64,000 nt of DNA, taken from positions 171,139,220-171,203,219 of the forward strand of contig CM077162.1 in assembly GCA_039583875.1 (NCBI GenBank), read 5' to 3'. Under the pieces are notes generated by a model. It saw only the letters and a list, made by a program, of their open reading frames with translations, was not told where the DNA came from and did not search any database. Source of the DNA: Platanthera guangdongensis. Taxonomy: Eukaryota > Streptophyta > Magnoliopsida > Asparagales > Orchidaceae. Both the position numbers and the translations under genes were made by a program. Below, piece after piece: positions 46,373 through 57,493 of this stretch. Each line of letters begins with the position of its first letter. Positions within the stretch are counted from its first letter, which is position 1.

Positions 46373-48700
46373 TACTTGGACAGTGGATGTTCCAGACATA
46401 TGACTGGAACAAGGGGACTACTAAGGGACTACATTCCAATCAAAGATGGTTCAAAGGTTACCTTTGGTGGTTCTGAAAAAGGAATCATCAAAGGGTTTGG
46501 TAACATTTCTAGTAACTTAGTTATCATTACTCAAGTGGCTTATGTTAAAGGATTGAAACACAACCTAATAAGTATAAGTCAATTAAGTGATGTAGGGTAT
46601 GACATCTCATTTGTTAAAAATGGTTGTCATATCAAGAGGTCAAGTGATCAAGAGATCATTTTGACAGGTTATAGGAAGAGGAATGTCTACTGCCTAGACA
46701 TTATGGTTGAGAACAATGGTTCTCCAGTATGTCTTGTAGCTGATGAGACAGTCTCTCATTGTGTCAAATGGCACAAGAGGCTTGCCCATCTTAACTACAA
46801 GACAATTAGCAAACTCTTTAGCAAAGAGTTAGTGAGGAATGGTCCTCAAGTTAAGTGTGTTAAAGATGGTATTTGCTCAGCTTGTCAAAAGGGCAAGCAG
46901 ACTAAATCCACCTTTAGAAGCATAGAAAACAAAGATTCTGTGAGGTGTTTATACCTCTTGCACTTGGATCTCTTTGGTCCAATGCCAGTTCACAGCTTAG
47001 GTAGGAAGGTCTATACCCTTGTAGTTGTAGATGACTACTCAAGGTTTTCCTGGGTGTTCTTCTTAAGACAGAAATCTGAAACACCTAGTGTCTTCCATAG
47101 CTTTGTCAAGCAAATTCAGAATGAACTAGACAGTACAGTGGTCAAAATCAGAAGTGACCATGGTACTGAATTTCAGTCTGAAAGCATGACAAAACTATTT
47201 GAAGAATTTGGGATATTTCAAGAATTCTCTTCACCTAGAACACCTCAGCAAAATGACATTGCTGAGAGGAAGAATAGAACCTTGATAGAGGCTGGTAGGA
47301 CCCTATTAAGTGATACATCACTACCAGAGTATTTCTGGGCTGAAGCAGTTAACACTGCATGCCATGTTATAAATAGGGCTACCATCACTAAAGGGCTCAA
47401 CAAGACCCCCTATGAAGTTGTGAAAGGCAGGAAACCAAACCTATCCTATTTCAGGATCTTTGGTTGCAAATGCTTCATACTTAACAATGGGAAGTCTTAC
47501 TTGTCTAAGTTTGCTGTCAAGTCCCAAGAGGGAATTTTTGTTGGGTACAACAATAATAGTAAGGCTTATAGAGTCTACAACTTGTCTACACAAGTTGTAG
47601 AAGAATCTGTGCATGTAGTTTTTGATGAGACTAAACTTATTAACAATGAGTTGTCTAGTACTGTATGCAGCCCCACAGGTTTAACAAAGAAAATGGAAAA
47701 GCTTACTATAGAAGAAGTACCTGCTGCAAGACAGCAAGGAGAGGAGAGTAGCTGTTGTCCAGGGGGAGAACTATATGTGCCAATTGCTGATGAAGTATAA
47801 GGACTACAGCATGATGGAGATGCTGAAGAGGTTCAACCAGAAGTTAGGATGCCTCCAGCCAATAGGCATCTTAGAGATCATCCAGTAGAGCAGATTATTG
47901 GAGATCCAAGACAAGGAGTACAAACCAGGAGCAGATACATGAATGCAGTAATCTACTCCAGCTTTCTGTCTCAAGTTGAACCTAAGAAGTTTGAAGAAGC
48001 CATACAAGATCCACAATGGACTGAAGCAATGCAAGAAGAGCTTAATCAGTTCAAGAGGTGCAAGGTCTGGGAACTTGTTCCTAAGCCTAAAGACCACAAT
48101 ATAATAGGAGTTAAGTGGATCTACAGGAATAAGATGGATGAACAAGGGGTCATCATTAAGAATAAAGCAAGACTGGTTGCTAAAGGATATAGGTAAGAAG
48201 AAGGTATTGATTTATATCAAACCTTTGCTCCAGTAGCCAGACTGGAAGCCATAAGGATGTTCTTAGCCTATGCAACCTATCAAGGATTCAAGGTTTACCA
48301 AATGGATGTCAAGTCAGCATTCCTGAATGGTAATCTTAAGGAAGAAGTCTATGTGGAACAGCCTGCAGCAGAGTCAGAGTATGTGGCTGCAGGAAGTTGT
48401 TGTGCTCAACTTCTGTGGATACAACATCAGCTAGAGGACTATGGATTTCAGGTAAGTAGAACTCCACTCTTCTGTGATTCTACAAGTGCTATTTCAATAG
48501 CTAATAACCCTGTATCCTATAGTAGAACAAAACATATTGAAATTAAATATCATTTTCTTAGGGAGCATGCAGAAAGAGAAGATATTTTATTAGAATATGT
48601 TAAAACTGAGAATCAAGTAGCTGATATGTATACTAAGCCACTAGAAGAAGCTACGTTCAATAGATTCAAAATTGAACTAGGAATGATAAACTTAGAGTAA
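46373..48700 (+). pseudogene. pol: S pol: protease, integrase, truncated RT joined to RNase H
   Basis: Order: protease (Y-L-D-S-G-C-S-R-H-M-T-G), GAG-pre-integrase with W-H-K-R-L-A-H and C-S-A-C (46767-46895), integrase core (V-D-D-Y-S, S-D-H-G-T-E-F, A-E-R-K-N-R; to about 47300) and tail, and reverse transcriptase N-terminal half ([25 protein letters not shown]; 47849-48360). At about 48362-48370, E-Q-P is joined in frame to A-E-S-E-Y of RNase H, deleting the Y-V-D-D catalytic region and the start of RNase H (roughly 1 kb compared with Cop2). Stops: TAA at 47798-47800 and TAA at about 48194-48196. The end G-M-I-N-L-E is normal. The deletion junction carries GCAG/CTGCA microhomology. Confidence 0.9.
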
Positions 48701-49167
48701 GTTTACAGAATTGAAAATGCCTAAGTAAAAAGGTGTCGACACATAAACAAGTCTATGTCGACACAGAAGAGTGGTGTCGACACTTCAGGAAAAAGGTATC
48801 GACACATGTCAAGTAGGTGTCGACACATCCAATGTGGTGTCGACACTTATGTTTTACTCAGAATTTTCTAAGTAAAGTCTCGACTATATGTCGAGTTATG
48901 TGGTGTCGACACATAAACAAGTGTCGACACATAAAATCTGTTGACTAAACTTGTGTCGACACATATGTGTCGAGACATTATAAGTCAGTGTCGACACTTA
49001 TTGCCAGTGTCGACACATTTTAAGTTAGCTGTCCCGCCTGTTCATCTTCAAAATCAGAAAGGTATAAATAGGGTTTTGTCTTAGTTTGTCGACACGCTTT
49101 CAAAGTTTCGAGACCAAACTTCAGTGTCGACACCTCTCTTCTCTCAAGACAAATTCTACAAACCCTA
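48701..49167 (+). other. S spacer between pol and third ORF with GTGTCGACAC array
   Basis: No ORF is seen. From about 48731 to 49135 some fifteen GTGTCGACAC or GGTGTCGACAC copies occur, the same motif as in the LTRs. A TATAAATAG sits near 49062-49072, about 100 bp before the ATG of the third ORF, so an internal promoter is conceivable. Confidence 0.75.
49064..49071 (+). promoter_or_regulatory. TATA-like box upstream of the S third ORF
   Basis: TATAAATA(GGG) follows AAAGG, about 100 bp upstream of the ATG at 49168 and just after most of the palindrome copies. The arrangement (array, then TATAAATA, then ORF) copies that of the LTR. Confidence 0.45.
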
Positions 49168-52007
49168 ATGGCGCCTAAGCTAGAGGAGAACGTCAACGAA
49201 GGATATGAGCTGGTGCGCGGCGCTTTCGAAGATGCAGATCAAGAAATCAAGTCTGTTGTAACCCTAGTCGCAGATTCAGGGTTAGAGTATTTAGTTTCTG
49301 AACCTACAAAGATATGGAAGAAAGAGGTTCTTGAATTCCTAAATGGAGCTGAAGTGGATGAATCTGGATACAGAATCAAATCCAGAGTTCATGGAACTAA
49401 GGTTAAGATATCGCCAAAGATCTTGAGAAAGGTGCTTCAATTGCCAAGAACTCAAGATGAAGAAGAAGTTACTGCATCCAAGACCAGGGAAGCTCTAACC
49501 TGGTGTGGATTTGATTCTAAGATGAAGATAGGTTCTGTGTTTAACAGGAAAGGCATGAACAGCCAAGGCAAATTCATGTCTGAAATAGTTGGTAAAGTAT
49601 TACTCAGCAAGCCAGGAGGGCATGACAGAGTGTCTGCCTATATGTTTGGAATAATGACAAGGATAATCTTCACACTAAAAACAGACTGGTCTATAGTAGT
49701 TTATGAGAAAATCAAGGAAAGCTTGAAGAAGCCCAATCTGGGCAGAATCTTAAGTCTCTACCTAGCTGGTACCATACCAGAGGTAATGAGTACTGCTGCT
49801 GGAAGTAAAATAAACCACATGAGGAAGATGGATATGAGGTTGTTCTCAAGATGGGACAGGGTGTTGACTAAAGAGATGCCAACCCCTGAGAAGGTAGTTG
49901 CTGAGAAAGACACTCCTCCCAAGAAGAAAAGGAAGACTGCTCCAGTGGCACAGGAGTCCACTAGCAGTTCTGAAAGTGAAGAACAAGTTGTCTTCACTCC
50001 AGATGAGCAAGAGGAAGAGCCTGCAGTGAAGACTCCTGCTCCTCAAGAGGTTGCTGAGATCCAGGGGAGCTGCCTCAAGCTAGCCCCATCCACAAGGATC
50101 AAAGTCAAGGGGAGCCTCCAGTTGTAGAAGAACCCTCTACACTGGAAAGTGAGCAAGTCACCACCATCATACAAGAGGTACTCACTGATCTAAATACTTT
50201 AGAATTTCTTGTAGAAGATACTGATTTGTCTGATGATCATCAGCAAACTCAGCTGGATAGTCAAGTTCCAGATGCTGTTAGAGATGACACATCTGCTGTA
50301 CTACAAGTGGTTCCTGATTCAGTAGTTGAAGAACCAAGAATTTCTCCTGCTCCATCACCACAAGAATACACTATGGAGGATTTATTTTTAAATCTAGACC
50401 AACATGACTTTGACAAAGAACCTACTGCTGCTGAAGGAGAGAATGCTGCTGCTGAGGGGGAGCAAGTGCAGACTCTGGAAGAGCCTACAAGGCAGGAAAC
50501 TGAGAAGGCACCTGAAGTGCAGAAAGAGAGGCCCCCTAGCCCTAAGGAGAGGGTTGACATTGCCAGCTCCTCAGCTTCTGAAGATGAGGATACAGCAAGG
50601 GCAAGGAAAAAGAAAATCTATGTATTCAAGAGAAGAAGCCAGAGTTACAAGAAGCCTCTCCAAACAGTTGCACCACAGCCTATAGTTCAGCAAACACCAT
50701 CAGTTGATTATAGTGCACTGATGGTTGCAATGCAAATCAAGTTGGATGAGCAAAGACAGGCCATAGAGAAATATGTAGATGAAGGGCAGAAATCACTCCA
50801 ATTTGATCTGGCCCAGGATATAAAATCAATAAGGTTTGAAATGAACCTTAACAAGAAGGAGATGACTGAATGCTTCCACAAAGGTGGAAATGCAGTGGTG
50901 TATTTAGCAATACACCAGGAAAAGATAAAGGCCCAACTGGATGACATAGCATTGAAGCAAGGATATGTTCTTGAAAATCAACTAAGGATGAATGACAATT
51001 TAACTGCTTCACATAATGCTATTGTCACTGAATTGAAGAACAAGGCTGCTGAACCTTCTACTTCCACTGCTGCTATTAAAGCTGATTTTGACAAAATATT
51101 TCAAGAAGAAATTTCTGTTGTTAAGATTGCCATTGAAGACTCCCAGAAGGCCATATCTGAACAACTTAAAAAGCTCAAACCTTTCTTTAAAGATGGAGTC
51201 AAATTCTTAGATAATCAAATCAGATTCCAGAAGGATGATGTCAGAGATCATATGACTAGAGAAGTCATAAAGGGGGAGAGAGTTTTAGTCAAAGCTAGCT
51301 CTGACCATGCTAAGTGGATATCAAATTCCATCAGAGCTACACTTGGATATCCTCCTCTATGTGATGACAATGATGTTGTTGAATCTGGCATTAACCCTGC
51401 CTATCTTGGAGGTGAGCAACCAGAAGTAGCTCAGGTCATTTATCCACCTCCAGATTTTGAAATGATTCATGCTGAGGTACATACCATGTACAGCCCATCT
51501 GGGGGCAAGGACAATGTCCATATTGAAAAGGTTGTTCAGCCTATATCAGAAGCCATGCAAGAGGCATTGCAGAAAGAGGAAGAGACAAGACTGTCTAAGA
51601 AGAGGTTTAGGGAACAAGAAGAACAAAGGCCAGACTTTGAACAGTGGAGCCCTACCTCTAGAAACATAATATTAACTGCCTGGAAAGCTGCCAAGGATAA
51701 CACTCATGACAGGAACAAATGGTTTTTTGAAGCTGAATGGAGAAAACATGAGATCAGGTAGGAGGCAATAGTTCAGTATAGAAGGAAGGCAAAGATGGGA
51801 AAGCTACCTCCTACTGCAGTGGAGCCTAGCAAGTACTTTCCTAAGCCATACCATTATTTTGAGAGGCAGAAGATCAAAGCTGAAGAGCTTAAAAAGAAAG
51901 ATCTGAAAGGCAAGAAGCCTGCTGATGCTGAAACTGCTGATGCTGCTGTCCAAGCTAAAGTCCAAGCTAGCAAAGGAATAGTTATCAAGGAACCAGAACA
52001 GAAATAG
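49168..52007 (+). pseudogene. S third ORF (env-position protein), about 940 codons, two breaks
   Basis: The ATG at 49168 starts a 319-codon piece whose first 230 residues resemble the Cop2 third ORF (M-S-E-I-V-G-K-V-L-L, R-I-L-S-L-Y-L, F-S-R-W). An extra base near 50065-50070 shifts the frame; the next piece runs from about 50067 to 51761 (acidic/Pro-rich, then a long helical, coiled-coil-like section near 50720-51250), and after one in-frame TAG (51759-51761) continues to 52007 with a Lys/Ala-rich tail. I see no membrane helix or signal peptide. Function is unknown; the position after pol matches the env-like ORF described in Sireviruses. A nuclear or structural role is as likely as an envelope. 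Confidence 0.75.
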
Positions 52008-52314
52008 ATTAAGAATTTACTTGAAGATTATTTTGTAATCTTTTGAATGTAAAACATTTTTTGTGAACTACTGAAAATGTATAAGACAAATGTTAGAACA
52101 ATATATTATCAATATATTTCATGTTTGTTCTGTGAATGTGTCTATGTCTATTTCTTATTTGTTCTGAAATAATGAATTTGTATACATGTGAAATTAATAC
52201 ATGTTTATGTTTACCCTGCTGAATATAATCCTGCTTTACATCATTTTGTAATTTTAATTATAAATGGTGTATATCATTGACTAAGGGTTATGACTTCTCC
52301 AAATAGGGGGAGAT
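52008..52314 (+). other. S 3' non-coding region and polypurine tract
   Basis: AT-rich sequence with no ORF, ending in the polypurine tract AGGGGGAGAT (52305-52314) directly before the 3' LTR. Confidence 0.8.
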
Positions 52315-54332
52315 TGTTGGGTACATTGGTTAAATGTACCTGATTTGAAGAAGCCTCACCCAACTCAATGATATACATCATAATGTATTTGATGTATGTT
52401 GAGTTTACTTGTGCAGGTTAAGTAATTACTGGACTGAAGCAAAAAAGTTTCTAAGTCCATGTGTCGACACCCAGAGGGAAAGTGTCGACACTTAAGAAGA
52501 CATGTGTCGACACTTAACAAGCAGTGTCGACACTTGGAGTCATTGTGTCGACACCTGGGATGCAGAGTCGACACCAGACACAAAGTGTCGACACAAGGAG
52601 CTGTGTCGACACTCAATAAAGAAAGTACAGTAAAGCAGTGTCGACACCCAGTGAAGTTGTGTCTACACCAGAAAGTGTCGACACTTGGAGCTGTGTCGAC
52701 ACTCAGCAAAAGTCAGCAGAAACTAAGTTAAAGTGTCTACATCAAGAACAAAGTGTCGACACTCAACAGAAGAGTCAACACATGAAGTAAGTGTCGACAC
52801 CTAGAACAATGTGTCGACACTCAGCTGAAGACTCTACACTTGAAGAAAGTGTCGACACGTGGAGCAGTGTCGACACTTAGCAAAGAACAGCAAGATCGTC
52901 AAATTATTCTAAGTATAAGTGTCGACACTAAGGGAATGTGTCGACACTCAGCTGAAGTCTCAACAGAAGAATCAAGTGTCAACACAAGGAGCTGTGTCGA
53001 CACTCAGCAAGTATCAACATAGAAGACTATGTCTCGACACCAAGAAGCAGTGTCGACACTTAACAGATTCAACACAAGAAGTTGTGTCGACACAAAGGAG
53101 ATGTGTCGACACTTAGAAGAATTCAGCAAAAGATAGAAGATCAAGTACTTGTGTCGACACTCAACTTTAGTGTCGACACATGAAGAAGAATCTGTGTCGA
53201 GACATAGTATCTACAACACAAGGAGTTGTGTCGACACCTTGTAGACTTGTGTCGACACTTACACAACTTGTGTCGACACTTGGTCTATAAGTGTCGACAC
53301 TTAAAGACAGAAAGTCTCGACACTATCAGACAGTTAGAGATTTTCAAGAATTGACTGGATGACTTGACAGCTGCCGTTCCAGCCGGTCTACAGCACCTGT
53401 CAGAGATGTCAGAATTCAGTTATGGACCGGACCAGCCGGTTACCATGAAGAAGGCCTATAAATAGGCTCAAACAGTTTACAGAAACTGTTGTTCAGATTA
53501 TTGTTCAAGTAGTTATTGAAGTGGTACACAGAGTATCAACACAAGAAGATCTAGCCGTCCAAGTGCAGATCTAAGAAGTTGGAGAGAGAGGGCTCCATCC
53601 AAGAAATTAGCCTTTGGAACTAGGCTGAGAAGAAGGGTTCAGATATATTCTGGATCTTAAGAAGCAGAGATCAAGGATCAACTGCAGGAGGATTCATTCT
53701 TATTCAGTTCTACTCAAGAAGCTTTGAAGAAAGCTAAGTCAGATTGAATCCAGCTGAGTTCTTCCAAGAACTCATCAAGAAACTCTCAACTCCCCTCTCT
53801 TGTTTCTGAGTTGTTGAGTTAACATTTGTAATTCATTTTTATCTTGTAGGATCCATTGGATCTGAGTGAATTGTAAGCCTGTAATTATAAAGGCTGAGGG
53901 TAGGGCTTGAGAGCCTGAGTGTAGGAGATTGAAATCTCTGAGTGTAGGCCTTGTTGGCTGAGTGTAGGCCTTGATTGGCTGAGTGTAGGCCTTTGTGGCT
54001 GAGTGTAGGCTTTGGGAAAAGCTGAGTTGTAGGGCCTTGGGCCTGAGGTGTAGGAACCAATTTGGGTTCTGAGCTAGTGGAGAAGTTTGGCCGAATCTAG
54101 TACACTGCTAGATAGGCGAAGGGGGAAAGTGGATGTACCCAAAGATTGGGGAACCACTATAAAACCTTGTGTCTGCTGTGATTGTGCTGTGATTGTGAAT
54201 GCTTGTGTGATTGCTGTGCAAAAGTAGTATAGATTCTGTGATATAACTGATTGCTGCCATTAAAGTCTTAAAAAGAATTAGGTCACCTATTCACCCCCCC
54301 CCCCTCTAGGTGTTTAGGTACTATATCTTTCA
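52315..54332 (+). repeat. S 3' LTR (2018 bp)
   Basis: Same length and termini as the 5' LTR. All parts are present, including the palindrome array (about 52460-53326), TATA box (53457-53464), tandem repeats (about 53889-54050) and the shared block (54129-54164). It is followed by ATATG, the target duplication. Confidence 0.95.
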
Positions 54333-54337
54333 ATATG

Positions 54338-55092
54338 AATAGAGGCGACGACCAGCTAGGCCGGCTTGTGCTCAGAAGGTAGCTTGTCCCCAAAAGGTAA
54401 CCCGGCGGATAGATTCTCTATCCACGGAGTCCGGTAAGGAGCGGACTAACTGGAGCTTGGCAGATCGACTTGACAGATGCCTTGGTCTAGCTCTAGTGAA
54501 GCGGCAAGCAGAAGCTGCGGAGGTCGCCAGTTAGTGCGGACAGGTGCTAGAGTTCGTCGGGATTGGAGGACTAGATCCATTGTCCGCCTGTAAGTGTGGA
54601 CTAGCCCTTGTGGCTGGTGAAGTGGACTTGGTTTGTTCTGAACCAAGTCCAGGTTCAGCTCAGTTCGGGGAGATTGCGAAGTTAAGCGCGGACTATTTCT
54701 TAGTCCGTAGAGCTCGGTAGCAGTGACGTGTGCCTTGGTTGAGCTTGGGGAATGTGGACTGGAGTTGCATCCGCAAGGCGTGCGGACTGATGTTGTGCCC
54801 GCTGAGTCTGTCAGCTATCTTGGTGGCGTGGCAGCGGGCTCGGGGAATGCAGACTGGAGCTGTGTCTGCGGTTAAGTGGACAAGGTGTTGCTGTAGAGTC
54901 TGTGGGTTGCTGTTTAAGTCCTGGTTGGCCTTTGGAGACAAGGCGGACTAGGTTGTTGTCCGGCCTTGGTGATGCATATGTGGTCTGGATATCCTGCAGA
55001 GGTCGCGGCGGACTGGATGTGTATCCGCGGCTTGCGGATACACTTGTTCTTGCTGCGTGATGAGTGAATGATCCTAATCGGCTAGGGTGGAG
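54338..55092. other. Unassigned mosaic rich in GCGGACT motifs
   Basis: This 755 bp stretch between S and GypB contains at least a dozen GCGGACT/GTGGACT and AGTCCGC forms, including TATCCGCGGCTTGCGGATA. It has no domain-bearing ORF. Motif style matches 41998-42158 on the other side of S, so both are probably one older sequence, perhaps an LTR of an unseen family with its own palindrome motif. Confidence 0.45.
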
Positions 55093-57267
55093 TGTAACGC
55101 CCCGAAACTCAAAAGAGCGACGGGAGGCGTTTTGGGCCAAATTTGGAATTTGGCAGTGGGCACATGTCCTGGGACACGGGCGTGTCCTAGGGCGTGTCAG
55201 GCTCGAGTCGACATTTTGGCTGAGAGGTCGACGAATTTTGGAGTCGACGATCATCGAGCAGCGAACACGGCCTGCGGCATGGGCGTGTCTCATGGCGTGT
55301 CGAGCTCTTGTCGACGATCGGCCCGGGAAGTCGACATTTTCACTCGACGATGTGTCAAGGCAGGGAATACGGCCTAGGACACGGGCGTGTCCAAGGCCGT
55401 GTCGGGTGGTAGACAAACTGCACTCGACGAAGTGTCGAGACGGTGAACACGGTCTAGAGCCCAGGCGTGTTCGGGTTTGACACGGGCGTGTCAAATAAGA
55501 CACTGGCATGTCCAAGACCCGTGTGAGTCTCGGGTTAGTGTTGGTCCTGTGTTGATGGGGGAACACGCTCGGGAACACGGGCGTGTACTGGCTGACACGG
55601 GCGTGTCAGGTCGAACACGGGCGTGTTGGATGCTCGTGTGTTTTTCGAGACGCGTCAATTTTGACTGCGAATAAGGGACACGGCCCTGGACACGGGCGTG
55701 TTGCAGGCCGTGTTCCGCCCAGGTTTTACATTTCAGCTACGGATCGTAGCCGTTCGTATCCTTATTTTGGGATCCGACGGTTGGGGGTTGTTCCTACTAG
55801 GATATACCCAGGATTGGGCCTTTGAAACCCTCATTTCACTTGAGTGGTTCTCTTTCTAAGTCTAGAGAGAGGGGAGAGCAAAGGAGGAAGAAGAAGCCTA
55901 GATTCGGTCACCGGCGGAGCTTCAGAGCTCCAAATCGCAAACCGACTTCGAATCTACGGAGGAAAGGAGAGTGTGGTGCTTTTTATCCGCTTACATTTCC
56001 ATGGCACCAAGGAAAAATGCTAGGGTAACGATTCTCTACTTGAGCATGTGAAGCTCTACTTCTTTTGCATAGGGAAACCCGCTCTCGCGAGTGTGCGGTG
56101 AGTTTGAGGCATTCCTTCGAGTAGACATGAATAGTCCTTGTTGTGTACATATAGAGTCTGTAATCGAGAACGGATATAGGCATGATGTGTGAAGCCTACC
56201 CGGACAAGTTGGTCTGGATCGGTGATGTTGCATTGCATAGATGGCCGGAGAAGGCTCCGTGGGAATGTTTGTTTTTTCGGGTTTTCTACGTGGTAGATTG
56301 CAACAGGGAGGCTTGGGGATTAACTCCAAGGTGCACCCGGAAAACTGAGCAGATGCGTAGTTCTGCCAACATGGTGGCCTGGGAGCTAACTTGAACATAA
56401 CTGGGTTATGTGATTTGTATGGGAGATACGGGACTCGGGGAAGCTTGACCCGCGCAGACGACTTAATTTGGCGTTGCAGTGTGAGCAACGGGTCAGGTGG
56501 AACCGTACCAGATCTATGCCTTTCGGTTAGAGAGACCTAAGGTATGTGGTACTCACCGTTGGCATAGATGGAGGGTCTTAGGCAGTGGCCAGAAAGACCG
56601 GATGCTCACGAGATATTGCCGTCCTGGGGGCGGTGGTGAGTCGGCGGACTTTGACCGTGATCACCGAGAATGTGCTCTGAGAGCACGGGGCGTGTGGTCG
56701 TGCGTGCCAACGCCTGTGATGCAATGTATTTATATACTGCTTGGTTATGCTAATAAAGTGCAGGGAAGGAGCATCGACGCCCCGAATTGGGGGCGGGATT
56801 GTTATAATTTGGTCAGCATTGCTGACCGTTGCTTTGATTTGCCACCGTTGCGGTAGATTGTGCTTGCATGTACTGCGGAGCCGAGCGGTAAATAGCGGGC
56901 TAAAGCCCAAGTTGCTGAGCCAGCCCTCGAAGGCCTAATTTTGAGTGTTTTCTTTTATTCATGTATGGTCGGCCTGCGTGTCGAGGTTTGATAAACATGT
57001 AATTTGAGAAAAACAATTGTAAGGTCATAAGGCCTGTACTTGGGTATTTGTATTTCATTCCTTTTGGCTTATTAGTGGACATTCATGCTAGTGTTGGGTT
57101 CTTTATTTATGGAACTTTTAATTGCTTCCGCTAGAATGACTCTGTGAGGACGTTGGATTGGTTGGATGGTTTCCATTGAGTAACCACCCGGTCTGTCTGT
57201 GGTATATGGCATCAGGCCCCGGCCGGACCTACTGATATATACTATGCGTCGGATATGGGGTGTTACA
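55093..57267 (+). repeat. GypB 5' LTR (2175 bp)
   Basis: It starts TGTAACGCCCCGAAACTC and ends ATATGGGGTGTTACA, followed by the primer site. It carries ACACGGGCGTGT and TCGACGATC palindromes at about 55160-55720. It is uninterrupted at the place where GypC entered the GypA LTR (about 55455). Confidence 0.92.
55160..55720. repeat. Palindromic array, ACACGGGCGTGT family (GypB LTR)
   Basis: A dozen or more GGACACGGGCGTGTCC-type palindromes alternate with TCGACGA motifs in the first quarter of the LTR. Confidence 0.8.
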
Positions 57268-57270
57268 ATT

Positions 57271-57281
57271 TGGTATCAGAC
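57271..57281 (+). other. GypB primer binding site (tRNA-Met type)
   Basis: TGGTATCAGAC lies three bases after the LTR end; the last base differs from the usual G. Confidence 0.82.
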
Positions 57282-57493
57282 TACTGGTTTTGATCAAGCT
57301 TAAAATGAATTCGTGGGCGAATACGTTTAAGGGGTGGTGAGCACATATGTCTGCGTCATCGTTATAACAGCAAAAGAACCCATGAATGTCCACTTAGTAA
57401 TGAAAAATACACGTGTTTGAGGAACCTGCGCGTTCCTATAATTGCGTTTTGCAATTTTGTTTGGTCGCTTAACTGTGTTTTGTACCACTATAG
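57282..57493 (+). other. GypB leader
   Basis: Non-coding sequence between primer site and gag; no feature noted. Confidence 0.7.

Larger units (their letters stand above)
42164..54332 (+). mobile_element. S: complete Sirevirus-like Ty1/copia element (12.2 kb)
   Basis: Both LTRs are present (42164-44181 and 52315-54332, 2018 bp each) and the element is flanked by ATATG (42159-42163 and 54333-54337). Order: 5' LTR, primer site, gag, pol, palindrome spacer, third ORF, polypurine tract, 3' LTR. By eye I count about 32 differences between the LTRs (about 1.6%), mostly C/T or G/A changes, so insertion is recent. Pol lacks the catalytic part of reverse transcriptase, and gag, pol and the third ORF carry stops or frame changes, so the copy is not autonomous. 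Confidence 0.95.
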
